Made by a program: the position numbers and the translations under genes. From Pseudoalteromonas sp. '520P1 No. 423' (lineage in GTDB: Bacteria; Pseudomonadota; Gammaproteobacteria; Enterobacterales; Alteromonadaceae): a stretch of DNA of 64,000 bases. This document shows positions 46,138 to 55,667 of this stretch, in pieces; position 1 is the first letter of the stretch; each line of letters opens with the position of its first letter. Location: NCBI RefSeq assembly GCF_001269985.1, contig NZ_BBZB01000001.1:1922001-1986000 (forward strand), written 5' to 3'. The notes below the pieces were generated by a model, which saw nothing but the letters and a program-made list of their open reading frames with translations, searched no databases and was not told where the DNA came from.

Positions 46138-46509
46138 ATGTCAGAAATAATATTTGATAATTACATTTGGTTTTCTTGGTCGATAATCATCACCTCTCTT
46201 TTTGTACTTGTTATTGCAGTCTACCTGCAAAGTGAAAATAATAAATTAGCAGAATCTGGTAAGGCATTTTGTATTTTCTGCGCATTAGTGGCACTGGGTA
46301 TGTCTGGTGATATTAAGCATTTAAATATAAACGGTGTTTTTCATTTATTAATCGCATTCTCTATTGCATGGTTTTCAGTCAGGAAGTACAAATCACAAAT
46401 TTCATATCTGTTTTATGCCCCATGTGTACTGATTTTGATTGTAATAGCATTTAATTTTAGTCATTTAAATATAGGTCTTGAGTTACTTGGTCGCTGGAGT
46501 ACGCTTTGA
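46138..46509 (+). CDS. small membrane protein
   Basis: 123 residues from ATG 46138 (an upstream ATG at 46111 is possible). Four hydrophobic segments at about 11-32, 42-56, 64-80 and 92-111. Not recognised. It is convergent with the LysR gene, 15 bases between stop codons. Confidence 0.55.
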   Translation: MSEIIFDNYIWFSWSIIITSLFVLVIAVYLQSENNKLAESGKAFCIFCALVALGMSGDIKHLNINGVFHLLIAFSIAWFSVRKYKSQISYLFYAPCVLILIVIAFNFSHLNIGLELLGRWSTL

Positions 46510-46524
46510 TCTTTAGACCTGTAT

Positions 46525-47415
46525 TTATATGTTTGTCCGCCAGTTTTGGCAAAATGAAATAAAGCTTTGTAATAAAGGCGATATATATTTCTCTTTATGG
46601 TGTACCAAATAATATTGGCGGGTTTGGTTTTTAGGCAAGTTGAGCATTATGAGTCGCTTGTCTTTTACTGCATGTGAAACGGCTAACTTTGATAAGCATG
46701 CAACGCCTAATCCGGCGGCAACACTGTTGATTATGGCTTCGGTATTGGTAAGCTGAAATGAGATACGCCAGTTTTTTAGTTCTGGTTCTAAAAAGTGCAT
46801 AAAATAATGTTTAGTGCCCGAGCCTTCTTCTCTAAAAATCCAATCTTGGCTTTCTAAATCCTTGATTTGTTTGATCACTATATTAGCAAGTAGTGAATCA
46901 GGTGCGCATACAATGCACATTTCGTCTGATAACCAAGGTATTATCGATAAGTTGTCATATTTAGCTCTACCTTCAACTAATGCAATATCAAGTTCAAATT
47001 TAGCGAGTTTCTCATAAATATCAGTGCTATTGAATATGGTAAGGTTTTGTTTTGTATGTCGGGTTTCAAGTCTGAAATCTTTTAATAAATAGGGCACAAC
47101 TTGATTACCTATAGTATCACTGGCGCCAATTTTTAATTGCCCAGTTAAACTGGTCTTTTCATCAAATAAGCTCTCTATATCTTGAGTTCGGTCAAGTAGT
47201 TCATCGGCTAATGGTTGTAGCTTTAACCCAAATTCATTAATGAGTAGCCGATTATTATGGCGGTCGAATAGCTTATGTCCTAGTTGGTTTTCTAACTCAT
47301 TTAAAGCCATGCTAACAGCGGGCTTAGTTAAAAATAACTTTTTAGCAGCTAATGTAATGGATTTTTCTTGGGCAACCATTTTAAAAATGTTTAATTGTCT
47401 TAATGCGATATTCAT
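46525..47415 (-). CDS. LysR family transcription regulator
   Basis: A 296-residue protein. Winged helix at 3-61 (FKMVAQEKSITLAAKKLFLTKPAVSMALNELENQLG). The C-terminal co-inducer domain has LKIGASDTIGNQVVPYLL and the switch region EEGSGTKHYFMHFLEPEL, close to the CysB/YeiE subgroup. Genes of this type often control a divergent transporter; the divergent side here holds no complete gene, only a 31-codon frame at 47538. The target is therefore unclear. Confidence 0.9.
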   Translation of the reverse strand: MNIALRQLNIFKMVAQEKSITLAAKKLFLTKPAVSMALNELENQLGHKLFDRHNNRLLINEFGLKLQPLADELLDRTQDIESLFDEKTSLTGQLKIGASDTIGNQVVPYLLKDFRLETRHTKQNLTIFNSTDIYEKLAKFELDIALVEGRAKYDNLSIIPWLSDEMCIVCAPDSLLANIVIKQIKDLESQDWIFREEGSGTKHYFMHFLEPELKNWRISFQLTNTEAIINSVAAGLGVACLSKLAVSHAVKDKRLIMLNLPKNQTRQYYLVHHKEKYISPLLQSFISFCQNWRTNI

Positions 47416-47935
47416 TTGGTTTACCTAAGTGGGTTAAGTTATATTGAACTTTATTTTAATATGTTCAGATATTATTAATTTAAGTATGCCTCTACAATTA
47501 TCATATGGTCAACCTTTAGTGTTATGGTATTACGCCTATGAAAATTTTTAACGTATTTAAACTAATTTATCTACTGGGATTGTGGCCTAACACAATCGCA
47601 AAGCAGTTGTTTAAAATTAGCGTGGACTATTAATAATAAAATATCGCGTTATTTAAAATAAAAGGGTTAGAAGGAGACTGATGATATTAGTTTAAAAGAG
47701 AATTAATATTATAGTCTAAACTTATGTATATATGGCAGTAAGCTCAGGAAGGGTTATGGATATCAGTAAGCTTGATTTAGTTTTTTTGGGGACTTTAAAA
47801 GTGAAAGTAAGTGTTTTTCTAGCTAATGAAAATTGCATTCCTGAATTAAAATTACATACAAAAATTGAAACAGATTGTGCATATCTCACTCTTTCCCTTG
47901 TGTTTAACTTTTTACCTCAATGGCGTTTATAAATC
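47416..47935 (+). other. intergenic region with a possible 31-residue peptide gene
   Basis: Between LysR and the solute-binding gene. ATG 47538 to TAA 47633 gives a basic hydrophobic peptide (MKIFNVFKLIYLLGLWPNT and 12 more residues) that could be the start of a lost LysR target gene. A 66-codon frame at 47732-47932 has no ribosome binding site or family and looks accidental. Confidence 0.35.
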
Positions 47936-48751
47936 GTGTTTAGTAAATATTTTTACCAACTTATATTTAAAGTGATTGTATTTGTTGCCTTATTTTTAAG
48001 TCCTTTGAATGCGAATGAAATAAATAGGCCAAAGGTTTCAATAGTAGTTGATAATGCCTATCCCCCTTATTCATATTTAAAAGATGATAAATTGGAGGGG
48101 ATTTATGTGGAAATGGTATTACTTGCAGCACAAGAGTTAATGCCATTCTATCAAATAGAATTAATTCCTATGCCATGGAAAAGAGCTATTTATGAAGTTG
48201 AATTAGGCCACGTAATGGGTGTATTACCACCATATAAACATCTAGAGGAACGGCCATTTATTACTCCTTATTCAGAACCTTTAATGATTGAAAGTGTTAT
48301 TGCATTTTGTAATAAAGACATTGATATTGATAAATACTTAGATAACAAACTAAAAATACCAGCTTTAAATATTGGAGTTAATGCCGGTTTTTTAATTTTA
48401 GGGGATACAATAACAAATGCTGCTAAATTAGGCTCAGTTAAAATTTGGGAGAATAAAAATACGAGCGCTAATATTCTAAAATTATTATCAAAAAGAATAG
48501 ATTGCTATATAAATGATAAGTTATCGACTTTATGGCAATTTAAGCGAATGAAACAGCAAAATGCATTATTAAATTTTGATGATATACAGGCATCAATGTT
48601 GATTATGGAACAGCAAGCATATATTGGTTATGCAAAAGGGTTTAGTCAACTTGAAACAAAAGCTGATTTTATAAAACGTATGAATTTAGCTTTAATTAAA
48701 TTTAAAAACACAGGCGAGGTTAAGGAAATTTTAAATCGCTATATAAAATAA
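47936..48751 (+). CDS. periplasmic solute-binding-like protein (SBP family 3)
   Basis: A 271-residue protein with a signal peptide (cut after LNANE). The fold marks are SIVVDNAYPPYSYLKDDKLEGIYVEMVLLAAQEL, PMPWKRAIYEVELGHVMGVLPPYKHLEERPFI and a late VKEILNRYIK. Family 3 proteins bind amino acids or act as sensors; stand-alone ones like this, without permease genes, are common in marine gammaproteobacteria. It starts with GTG at 47936, directly after an upstream frame stop. A terminator follows the stop. Confidence 0.82.
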   Translation: MFSKYFYQLIFKVIVFVALFLSPLNANEINRPKVSIVVDNAYPPYSYLKDDKLEGIYVEMVLLAAQELMPFYQIELIPMPWKRAIYEVELGHVMGVLPPYKHLEERPFITPYSEPLMIESVIAFCNKDIDIDKYLDNKLKIPALNIGVNAGFLILGDTITNAAKLGSVKIWENKNTSANILKLLSKRIDCYINDKLSTLWQFKRMKQQNALLNFDDIQASMLIMEQQAYIGYAKGFSQLETKADFIKRMNLALIKFKNTGEVKEILNRYIK

Positions 48752-48781
48752 AAAGCTAAGAATTGAATTCTCAGCTTTTTT
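48751..48781 (+). terminator. rho-independent terminator
   Basis: AAAAGCTAAGAATT against AATTCTCAGCTTTT (one mismatch), a 1-base centre and a T run; lies at the solute-binding gene stop. Confidence 0.75.
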
Positions 48782-48794
48782 AAAAAGAAATTAA

Positions 48795-49901
48795 TTACTT
48801 TTCCTCTATATCTTCAATATCACCGCGCATCACAGGGTAGCCCATTTGCATCCAACCAAATATGCCTTCCCATAAAACAGCTGTACGGGTATAACCTTTC
48901 ATTCGGAGTTTACTAATTGTGTGCTCGGCAGCAGCACGAGGGCACGAACAATAGGCTACAATTTGTACGTCCTTTGGAATGCCCTCTACAGTTTCATCTA
49001 AGTCAGCGTAATAAGGAAAAGGGATAGAGCCTGCGATATGGGCTGTTTGCCAAACAGAAGGTACTCGAGTATCAAGCAATACCATTTTATTTTTATTGTT
49101 AAGTGCTGTATTTAAATCATCAGAAGATACAAACATGCCATCAGCAAGGTTAAAGTTAGGATCATCTCCTTGTTTATTTATTACATATTTATCAGGTGTC
49201 GGAAATGCTTTTAATACGGTTTTTTCCATTTTCCAACCACTGGCTTTACTTCTTAAAAATGCAGTGATGTTATTGATATCATCTGATGATAACTTATCTT
49301 TATAGGGTTGCATGGGTGTATCTTGGCGACCATAGCGAATAGCATGCCTGATAAAATCATCGGTATTATGGGCAAGCGCCGACTGATTGCCTAAAGCAGG
49401 ACCGGTGATCCCTTCACCTTTAATACCATGACAGCTAGCACATTCTTTTTGATAAACTTGCTCACCACTTTTTATATTGCCATGAACAGGGTTTGTTGAA
49501 AGTCTGAATCTTTGATAGCCCGCTTTTTCAAATAGCCAGTAAGTTAAATCCCAGGTTTCATCTAAAGTCATTGGACCGCCTACTTCATCAAGATAGCCTC
49601 CCATAGCAGTGTCAACACGGCCATATTGCATAGGTCGTAAAATCGCATGAGGTACGCCTGATTCAAATAAGCTTTTACTACGTAATGAAGGTGCATGATC
49701 ATTTACATGACCTTGCCGGTCGGCGCCATGACATAAAGCACAATATTTTTGATAGTTTTTTTCAGCGACTTTTGCTTGTGAAGCAGTGAGTTTACGTGGC
49801 GGTGGTAAAGTGCCGTATTCACTTTGTTGCGCTAAAATGGAGTGGGGCAGCAGTATGATAAGCCCAGAGAGTATTAAAATTAGTTTTTTTATTATCGTCA
49901 T
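48795..49901 (-). CDS. di-cytochrome c fused to a rhodanese domain
   Basis: From the ATG at 49901 it is 368 residues: signal peptide (about 1-24, LAQ cut), then two class I cytochrome c domains with CALCH at 54-58 and CASCH at 154-158, each with a later Met ligand candidate. The C-terminal part is a rhodanese-like domain (VLLDTRVPSVWQTAHIAGSIPFPY) with the cysteine loop YCSCPRAAAEH at about 317-327. It is periplasmic and expected to carry electrons and perhaps handle sulfur or act in a sulfur oxidation or stress role. A frame back to 49991 adds no signal. The fusion is unusual. Confidence 0.82.
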   Translation of the reverse strand: MTIIKKLILILSGLIILLPHSILAQQSEYGTLPPPRKLTASQAKVAEKNYQKYCALCHGADRQGHVNDHAPSLRSKSLFESGVPHAILRPMQYGRVDTAMGGYLDEVGGPMTLDETWDLTYWLFEKAGYQRFRLSTNPVHGNIKSGEQVYQKECASCHGIKGEGITGPALGNQSALAHNTDDFIRHAIRYGRQDTPMQPYKDKLSSDDINNITAFLRSKASGWKMEKTVLKAFPTPDKYVINKQGDDPNFNLADGMFVSSDDLNTALNNKNKMVLLDTRVPSVWQTAHIAGSIPFPYYADLDETVEGIPKDVQIVAYCSCPRAAAEHTISKLRMKGYTRTAVLWEGIFGWMQMGYPVMRGDIEDIEEK

Positions 49902-50051
49902 AATAATCTTTATTGTTAGCTGATAATTAAGGTTACTGGGCTTTATTTGTATTATCAATGTGATATTGCTTTTTGAAACAGCTGGTAACAAATGAATATG
50001 TTCTTTATGAAATGCTATGATTAATTAAGCATTAAACGCTTAGGTATTTAT

Positions 50052-50231
50052 ATGTATTTTTATCTAATACCTGTATTTTGTTGTCTCTTTTCTATTAGTT
50101 GTGTATCAGCTCGGGTATTAGAATTTGTCACAGAGAATGCACCACCATTACAATATATTGACAATGGTAAAGTAGTTGGTAAAACAACGGCATTATGTAT
50201 TTCATTTCTGCTTGACTCTAACCTTACGTGA
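50052..50231 (+). pseudogene. 5' remnant of a solute-binding protein gene
   Basis: 59 codons: a signal peptide (PVFCCLFSISCVSA) followed by RVLEFVTENAPPLQYIDNGKVVGKTTA, the opening of an SBP family 3 protein, and then a stop (TGA at 50229). The rest of the gene is missing. Confidence 0.65.
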
Positions 50232-50277
50232 TAGTTGATGATTCTATTTGTCATTAACAGTAGTTCATTGGAAATTT

Positions 50278-51078
50278 ATGTTAAATAAAACTTATAGTGT
50301 AAGTAAGTTAAGCGAAATTACGGGTGTTACTATTCGAACACTTCATTATTACGATAAGGTTGGACTATTAACGCCATATCGTCGTACTGATAATCACTAC
50401 CGAGAATATAGCCAAGAACACCTTGCTTTACTTAAACAAATAATTATTTATCGTGAATTAGACTTCAGTCTTGCTCAAATAAAAGACTTAATCTACGCCA
50501 AAGAGATAGATTTTTTGAAAACATTGAGTAATCAAAAAAAACTACTGTTAAAACGACAAGAAGAAACGCAATTAATTATTAACAGTATCGAGGTTACGAT
50601 GAATATTTTAGCGGGTGAAAAAAACTTAGAGCTACTTTTTAGTGATATGCCTAAAGATTTTACAGAAAAACTCATGAAACTCAAAGGTGATGATGCATTT
50701 GATTCTATGCTTTCATCTTTAGCTGAGCTTAGTGAAAAAGACATAGCACTATCTAAAAAGGAAACTGATGACTGGGCATTTGATTATAAATCAATGTTAT
50801 CTGATTGTGTAAGCTCCAAAAAAGTTCAGAAAAAAATAAAAGGTCATTATATTCTGATGAACCGTTTATTTAAAAAAATGTACGGAGATAGTTTTAAAGG
50901 GATTGGATATAACGGTTACTTAATACTAGCCGACAAAACGATATCAGAGCCAATTACTAAGGCTGTTTATGATAATTATCAAATAGGTATGGCGGAGCAT
51001 ATTTATGAAGCGATGATTATTTTCGCTGATAAAGAATTGAAACACAATCTTGATGAATATCAGCAGTTAGAGATTTAA
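50278..51078 (+). CDS. MerR regulator with TipAS-like effector domain
   Basis: 266 residues. HTH_1 type MerR domain at 5-73 (YSVSKLSEITGVTIRTLHYYDKVGLL, HYREYSQEHLALLKQI), a coiled-coil dimer helix, and a TipAS domain (about 150-255) with WAFDYKSMLSDCVSSKK, GHYILMNRLFKKMYG and GMAEHIYEAMIIFAD. TipA-like proteins bind thiopeptides or other drugs through this domain. Start chosen at 50278 (MLNKTYSVSKL, GGAAAT upstream) rather than 50248. Confidence 0.88.
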   Translation: MLNKTYSVSKLSEITGVTIRTLHYYDKVGLLTPYRRTDNHYREYSQEHLALLKQIIIYRELDFSLAQIKDLIYAKEIDFLKTLSNQKKLLLKRQEETQLIINSIEVTMNILAGEKNLELLFSDMPKDFTEKLMKLKGDDAFDSMLSSLAELSEKDIALSKKETDDWAFDYKSMLSDCVSSKKVQKKIKGHYILMNRLFKKMYGDSFKGIGYNGYLILADKTISEPITKAVYDNYQIGMAEHIYEAMIIFADKELKHNLDEYQQLEI

Positions 51079-51155
51079 CTTTAAAGTAATACGAGTTTAT
51101 GGGTGATGTAATATCGCCAGTTTAAGTCTTATTTAGGGCTAGTTATAGGGAATAA

Positions 51156-51180
51156 AAAAGGCGCTCAATGAGCGCCTTTT
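51156..51180. terminator. bidirectional terminator
   Basis: AAAAGGCGCTC/GAGCGCCTTTT around a 3-base loop, between the MerR gene and the convergent ketoacyl synthase gene. Confidence 0.88.
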
Positions 51181-51198
51181 GGAGATGATATAATTTGC

Positions 51199-53094
51199 TT
51201 AAACCATATCTTTAAAAGGGTTTTCTTGGCTTAGCTCAATAGGATTAGCAAAGCCTGGTAAAGTCATTTCAGTTTCGGTGATATTGATTTCATTCTCATC
51301 AATTAAACCTTCGCCGAATTTATAAATAAGATCGTACTGACCATTATTTATTTGCGTTTTATAAGCTTGTTGTGCAGCTTCAACTACGGTTAACTTTTCT
51401 CGGTAACTCGCCATTGCTTCATCACCATGACGTTTTGCTACCATTTCTAAACTTACTTTAGGTGAAAGTACCGTTGCAGTCGCGTTATTTCCGCCAAATC
51501 CTTTAGAGTTGATAAAGGCAATATCCATTGGCTGACATTCATAATGTTCAGTTCTGATATCTAATTGTTCTGCATATACATCGTCAGCTACTTTATCAAT
51601 TGTTGTAATACCCGGCATGATGTTGTGTTCAAATATACCTAAAGCCATAGCCATTTGGTCACCACTTGCAGGCCCAATTGTATGGCCAACAAATGCTTTT
51701 GGTGCAGCGACAGGCCAGTTATTGATTGCAAAGCTTTTACCGATACGATCATAAATTAGAGATTCAGTTACTCTGTTTTGCGGCGTGCTTGAACCGTGGG
51801 CTAAAATAAAGCTACGTTCAGTGACTGCTTCTTTACCTAGTACATTTTGTGCAAGGGCAACAGATTTAGCCATAGTTATGTAGTTACCTGGACCAGGTGC
51901 TGTAATTGATTTTTTAATACCATCAGCATTAATAAATACGTCAGCTACTGAGCCAAGCACTTTAGCGCCTAATTCTAGTGTTAATGCATCATCCATTAAT
52001 ACAACAAATTGTGCGCCTTCACCAATTGTAAAACCACAGTTTTGGCCAAATGGGCGGCTCGTACGGCGATGATCAGCTGTATCACTGTTATCTAATTTTT
52101 TAAGACCTTCCTCGTTTGCCAACGCGCTCATGTTACCAAAACCTTCGATAATCTCTTGCGTGATCGGCGTTTCAGCACTACCAACTACAGCGACACGAAT
52201 TTTACCTGTTTGGATATCTTGAACAGCAGCGCGTAGGTTATATAAAAAAGTAGCACACGCACCAGATGCAGTGAAAGTTGTACCAACGTTACCTGTTACA
52301 TATGCATTGATGAAATCGGTAGACATGGTATTTAGGCCTAAGGCTAAATTTTTTGTTGAAACACGTCCGCCACGCATACGGCTTTTCATTAAGCCTGCAA
52401 AGCCTTCTTCTTGCAGTTGTCCTGCAACTGAAGCTGAATAAGTACCAATTTGATCAGGACCAATTTTATCAACAACTGCTTGCCATTCCATACCTAATGA
52501 ACGGATCGCATCAGTTGCGCCAAATATCGTTGCTTGTAAACCACGTGGTTGGTAACGACTGTTATACATATTTGCAGGTTCAAACCCTGTTGGAAATTGT
52601 CCAGCTGCTTTAATTGGGTTATCGCGGTAACCGTCGTGAGTAATGTCTAAATCGCCAGGGATCTCTACTTTTACTTTGCCCGCTTCAAGCTCTGTAATTT
52701 GCCAAATACGTGGTAATGGAGAAGGCAGTTTACGTTTGCTTGTTTCAAAAACGATAGTCTTGCCAGAAGGGGTTAAAGTCATTTTTTGCTGCCAATGGGT
52801 TGCATCAACATCAAAATGATTTTGTTCAATTTTTCGGATCAAAGTGCCATCTAAAATCTGTTGCCCAAGTTTTTCTTCTATTTCACTTGGTGCAATTGCT
52901 TGGCCATCAGCATCAACTAATTGATCATTCTGATAGCTTACTAAATTCATTAAAGTAGCAAGACCAACAAAAGTTTCACGACGTAATTCTTGATTTAATT
53001 TTCCTATTACAATGCGTTGGTAGCCTTGATGAAAAGAAGTTCGGCCTGCGGCATTTATTCCGCCCATGCCAACAATAAGAGGTAAAGCTATCAT
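51199..53094 (-). CDS. large beta-ketoacyl synthase
   Basis: A 631-residue thiolase-fold enzyme, longer than the usual 410-residue FabB/FabF through about 200 N-terminal residues. The Cys-His-His triad is Cys280 (TASGACATFLYNLRAA), His433 (LAHGSSTPQNRVTE) and His471 (FVGHTIGPASGDQ). It condenses acyl and malonyl thioesters; the role of this stand-alone long form (fatty acid or polyketide) is unknown. It is divergent from the GlxA-type regulator, which probably controls it. Confidence 0.88.
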   Translation of the reverse strand: MIALPLIVGMGGINAAGRTSFHQGYQRIVIGKLNQELRRETFVGLATLMNLVSYQNDQLVDADGQAIAPSEIEEKLGQQILDGTLIRKIEQNHFDVDATHWQQKMTLTPSGKTIVFETSKRKLPSPLPRIWQITELEAGKVKVEIPGDLDITHDGYRDNPIKAAGQFPTGFEPANMYNSRYQPRGLQATIFGATDAIRSLGMEWQAVVDKIGPDQIGTYSASVAGQLQEEGFAGLMKSRMRGGRVSTKNLALGLNTMSTDFINAYVTGNVGTTFTASGACATFLYNLRAAVQDIQTGKIRVAVVGSAETPITQEIIEGFGNMSALANEEGLKKLDNSDTADHRRTSRPFGQNCGFTIGEGAQFVVLMDDALTLELGAKVLGSVADVFINADGIKKSITAPGPGNYITMAKSVALAQNVLGKEAVTERSFILAHGSSTPQNRVTESLIYDRIGKSFAINNWPVAAPKAFVGHTIGPASGDQMAMALGIFEHNIMPGITTIDKVADDVYAEQLDIRTEHYECQPMDIAFINSKGFGGNNATATVLSPKVSLEMVAKRHGDEAMASYREKLTVVEAAQQAYKTQINNGQYDLIYKFGEGLIDENEINITETEMTLPGFANPIELSQENPFKDMV

Positions 53095-53206
53095 GAGAAA
53101 CCTTTTAACGTGTAATAATCTGTTTTAAATATGTATACAGTTTAAGTTGCTTTTAAAAAGTTATTTATAACAAAGAAGCCAAAAATAAGGATATAATGGC
53201 CAAAAT

Positions 53207-54235
53207 ATGATGCTAGGGATTAATATGCCCAATTTAAATAATAAAATATCAAATAAGATCAAAGTTTCTTTATTGGTTTATCAGCATATGCTGGCAACTA
53301 GTCTTACTTTACCGGTTGAAATGCTACGTGCAGGGGAAGCTTTTGCGCTTAGTCATAATAAAAACAGTAAATCACTGAGTATCGAGCTTGTTGGTGAAAA
53401 TTTACAACCCATAAAATCAAGAGCTGGCATTAATATTATGGCTGATAACACGCCCGAATCGGCTGATATTGCAGAATTAATTATTGTACCGAGTATTTGG
53501 CGTAACCCGAGACCTGTTTTAAGAAAACACCCAAAACTCATTTCTTGGTTAAATAACTTATGGGCTGGTGGCAGTACATTAATTGGTGTGGGTACCGGTA
53601 ATTGTTTTTTAGCTGAATCAGGATTATTAAATGGCTTACCTGCAACAACGCACTGGCATTATGCTGAGCAATTTAGACGTGATTACCCCGAAGTAGACTT
53701 AAAACCTGACTTTTTTATTACACAGTCAGAACGCATATATTGTGCAGCCAGTTTAAATTCATTAGCAGATATTATTGTACATATTATCCATCAATATTAT
53801 GGCCGAGAAGCTGCACAACATGTTGAAAGAAACTTCTCGCATGAGATCCGAAAACCTTATGAAGAGCAACGTTATTTAGAAGGCGGTGCAGATAGGCATG
53901 CAGATGAATTAATTGCTCAAATACAGTTTTGGATGCGTACAAACTTATCATCTACCTTAGATTTAAATGAAGTTGCAGCACAATTTAATATGAGTCAGCG
54001 GTCTTTTACACGTCGTTTTAAAGCAGCTACAGGCACAAAAGCCACTGACTATTGGCAACAAGTACGTATCGAATCAGCAAAAGATTTACTCTCATCAAGC
54101 AATTTATCAATTCAAGAGATTTCATTTGAAGTAGGGTATAGCGATCAGGGTTATTTAACACGAGTTTTTAAAAAACATTTAGGCCAAACCCCAAAAGAAT
54201 ACAGAGGTTTAGTACGTAAAAAACTCTTTAGTTAA
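53207..54235 (+). CDS. GlxA-type AraC family regulator with DJ-1/PfpI domain
   Basis: A 342-residue protein. Residues about 17-215 form a DJ-1/PfpI-like domain (LLVYQHMLATSLTLPVEML, Cys133 in VGTGNCFLAE). Residues about 240-336 form an AraC DNA-binding domain (LNEVAAQFNMSQRSFTRRFKAATG and SIQEISFEVGYSDQGYLTRVFKKHLG). The ligand is unknown. Divergent from the ketoacyl synthase (112-base gap), the likely target. Start codon choice among ATG 53207, 53210 and 53225 is open. Confidence 0.9.
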   Translation: MMLGINMPNLNNKISNKIKVSLLVYQHMLATSLTLPVEMLRAGEAFALSHNKNSKSLSIELVGENLQPIKSRAGINIMADNTPESADIAELIIVPSIWRNPRPVLRKHPKLISWLNNLWAGGSTLIGVGTGNCFLAESGLLNGLPATTHWHYAEQFRRDYPEVDLKPDFFITQSERIYCAASLNSLADIIVHIIHQYYGREAAQHVERNFSHEIRKPYEEQRYLEGGADRHADELIAQIQFWMRTNLSSTLDLNEVAAQFNMSQRSFTRRFKAATGTKATDYWQQVRIESAKDLLSSSNLSIQEISFEVGYSDQGYLTRVFKKHLGQTPKEYRGLVRKKLFS

Positions 54236-54263
54236 GGGCTTATCTATAAGCTTAATTATGCCT

Positions 54264-55667
54264 TTAGTTGCTTTGATAAAACGTATAGCAATTTTTGCCT
54301 TTACGTTTTGAGTGATACATGGCTTTATCTGCATTGTTTAGCAGTAAAGTTATATCAGTGCCTTGCTGTGGAAATAAGCAAATACCCACACTGGCAGATA
54401 AGTCGGCATTTTTAAGTTCATCAGGTAAGGTAATTGCACATTGCATTACAACTTCTTGAGCGACTTGTTCAATTAAAACTCTATCAAAATCAGAGCAATT
54501 ATGCTCAATCAATATAACAAATTCATCACCACCTAATCTTGCTATGTTTAGCTCTAACGCATCTTTGCTAAATTTACTTTCTATACCAGATAGTCTATTT
54601 GCAATTGTTATCAATACTTTATCGCCTGCTTGATGACCTAAAGTATCATTTATTTCTTTAAACCCATCTAAATCTATAAAAATGATTGCACCATGACTGC
54701 TGTTTTTAGTTGCATTTTTTAGCGCTAGTTCTAAATTAAAAATGAAACTTCTACGGTTATTTAAGTTAGTTAATTGATCTCTTTCACTGAGTTTTTTATG
54801 CCTTAAAACATTATTAATAAGGTAACGACGGTTAATTAAAAAAGCCACAACCATAACTGATAATAGGCCGGCATAAATTAGAATATAAAACCACATTTTT
54901 TTAGTCATGTAGATTTTATCAAATTGTATTTTACCTATTATTTTTTCTAATTTATCAAGCTCAATTGCCAGTGGGTTATTAATCAGTTGAGGGATTAAAA
55001 GGTTCATCTCTTTTCTTAAAGCTTGGTACTTATATGCGTGCCAAATAAATAACTTGATTAACTCTTTGCTTTGTTCATTTGTATCAGGTGTCATTTTCTC
55101 TAAACTTAACAGAATGCGATTATTCTTTTGCGCGATTCTAGCCTCAGTAAATACTTTAAGTCCTAACGCATTGATCACTATGTTATCTATTGTTTGAATT
55201 AATAAACTAAACTTTTTATTATCGAGTTGAGCTTTTATTTGTTGCTCTAATTTAGGTAAGTAACGTAATGAGTTGTTGGTGTTGGCATGTAAAGATTTAA
55301 ACTTTTCGATTTGATATAAGCGCTTTTGATATAAAAAATATAAATTGTCACCTGAAATAGACTCATTGATATTTTGGATGTTATTTGTTTTTAATAATAA
55401 TTTTAAACTTCCAATTTGTTCAGTTAAGGCTTTTTGTGCATGGGCAAGTTCATCAAAATTTGAATTTAAGTTACTATGGCTTTTCAAAATTAATTGTGAA
55501 ATATCAGAGTCTTGCTTATTAAGCTCTAGCAATAATAAATTTAAAGCACTTTCTGATTTTAAAGTGGATATCTGTGAATTAAAATTAGCCCAAATAAGCA
55601 AACTTAAAAGTAAAAAAATAAAAAATAATGCAATATAGTGATAAATTTGTTTATTCATAAATCGCAT
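54264..55667 (-). CDS. membrane-bound diguanylate cyclase (GGDEF)
   Basis: 467 residues: membrane helix at 10-28, a helical periplasmic sensor (30-255) with long coiled stretches, second helix at 258-278 and a GGDEF domain (about 290-465). The active site is ARLGGDEFVIL (GGDEF 379-383), with FIDLDGFKEINDTLGHQAGD. It makes c-di-GMP from two GTP. No RxxD inhibitory site lies before the GGDEF. Its start overlaps the end of the di-haem peroxidase gene by 17 bases, so the two are co-transcribed and coupled. Confidence 0.92.
   Translation of the reverse strand: MRFMNKQIYHYIALFFIFLLLSLLIWANFNSQISTLKSESALNLLLLELNKQDSDISQLILKSHSNLNSNFDELAHAQKALTEQIGSLKLLLKTNNIQNINESISGDNLYFLYQKRLYQIEKFKSLHANTNNSLRYLPKLEQQIKAQLDNKKFSLLIQTIDNIVINALGLKVFTEARIAQKNNRILLSLEKMTPDTNEQSKELIKLFIWHAYKYQALRKEMNLLIPQLINNPLAIELDKLEKIIGKIQFDKIYMTKKMWFYILIYAGLLSVMVVAFLINRRYLINNVLRHKKLSERDQLTNLNNRRSFIFNLELALKNATKNSSHGAIIFIDLDGFKEINDTLGHQAGDKVLITIANRLSGIESKFSKDALELNIARLGGDEFVILIEHNCSDFDRVLIEQVAQEVVMQCAITLPDELKNADLSASVGICLFPQQGTDITLLLNNADKAMYHSKRKGKNCYTFYQSN

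Noticed and set aside
47732..47932. 66-codon frame before the solute-binding gene
   Set aside because: No ribosome binding site, no recognisable family, and it ends just at the real gene start.
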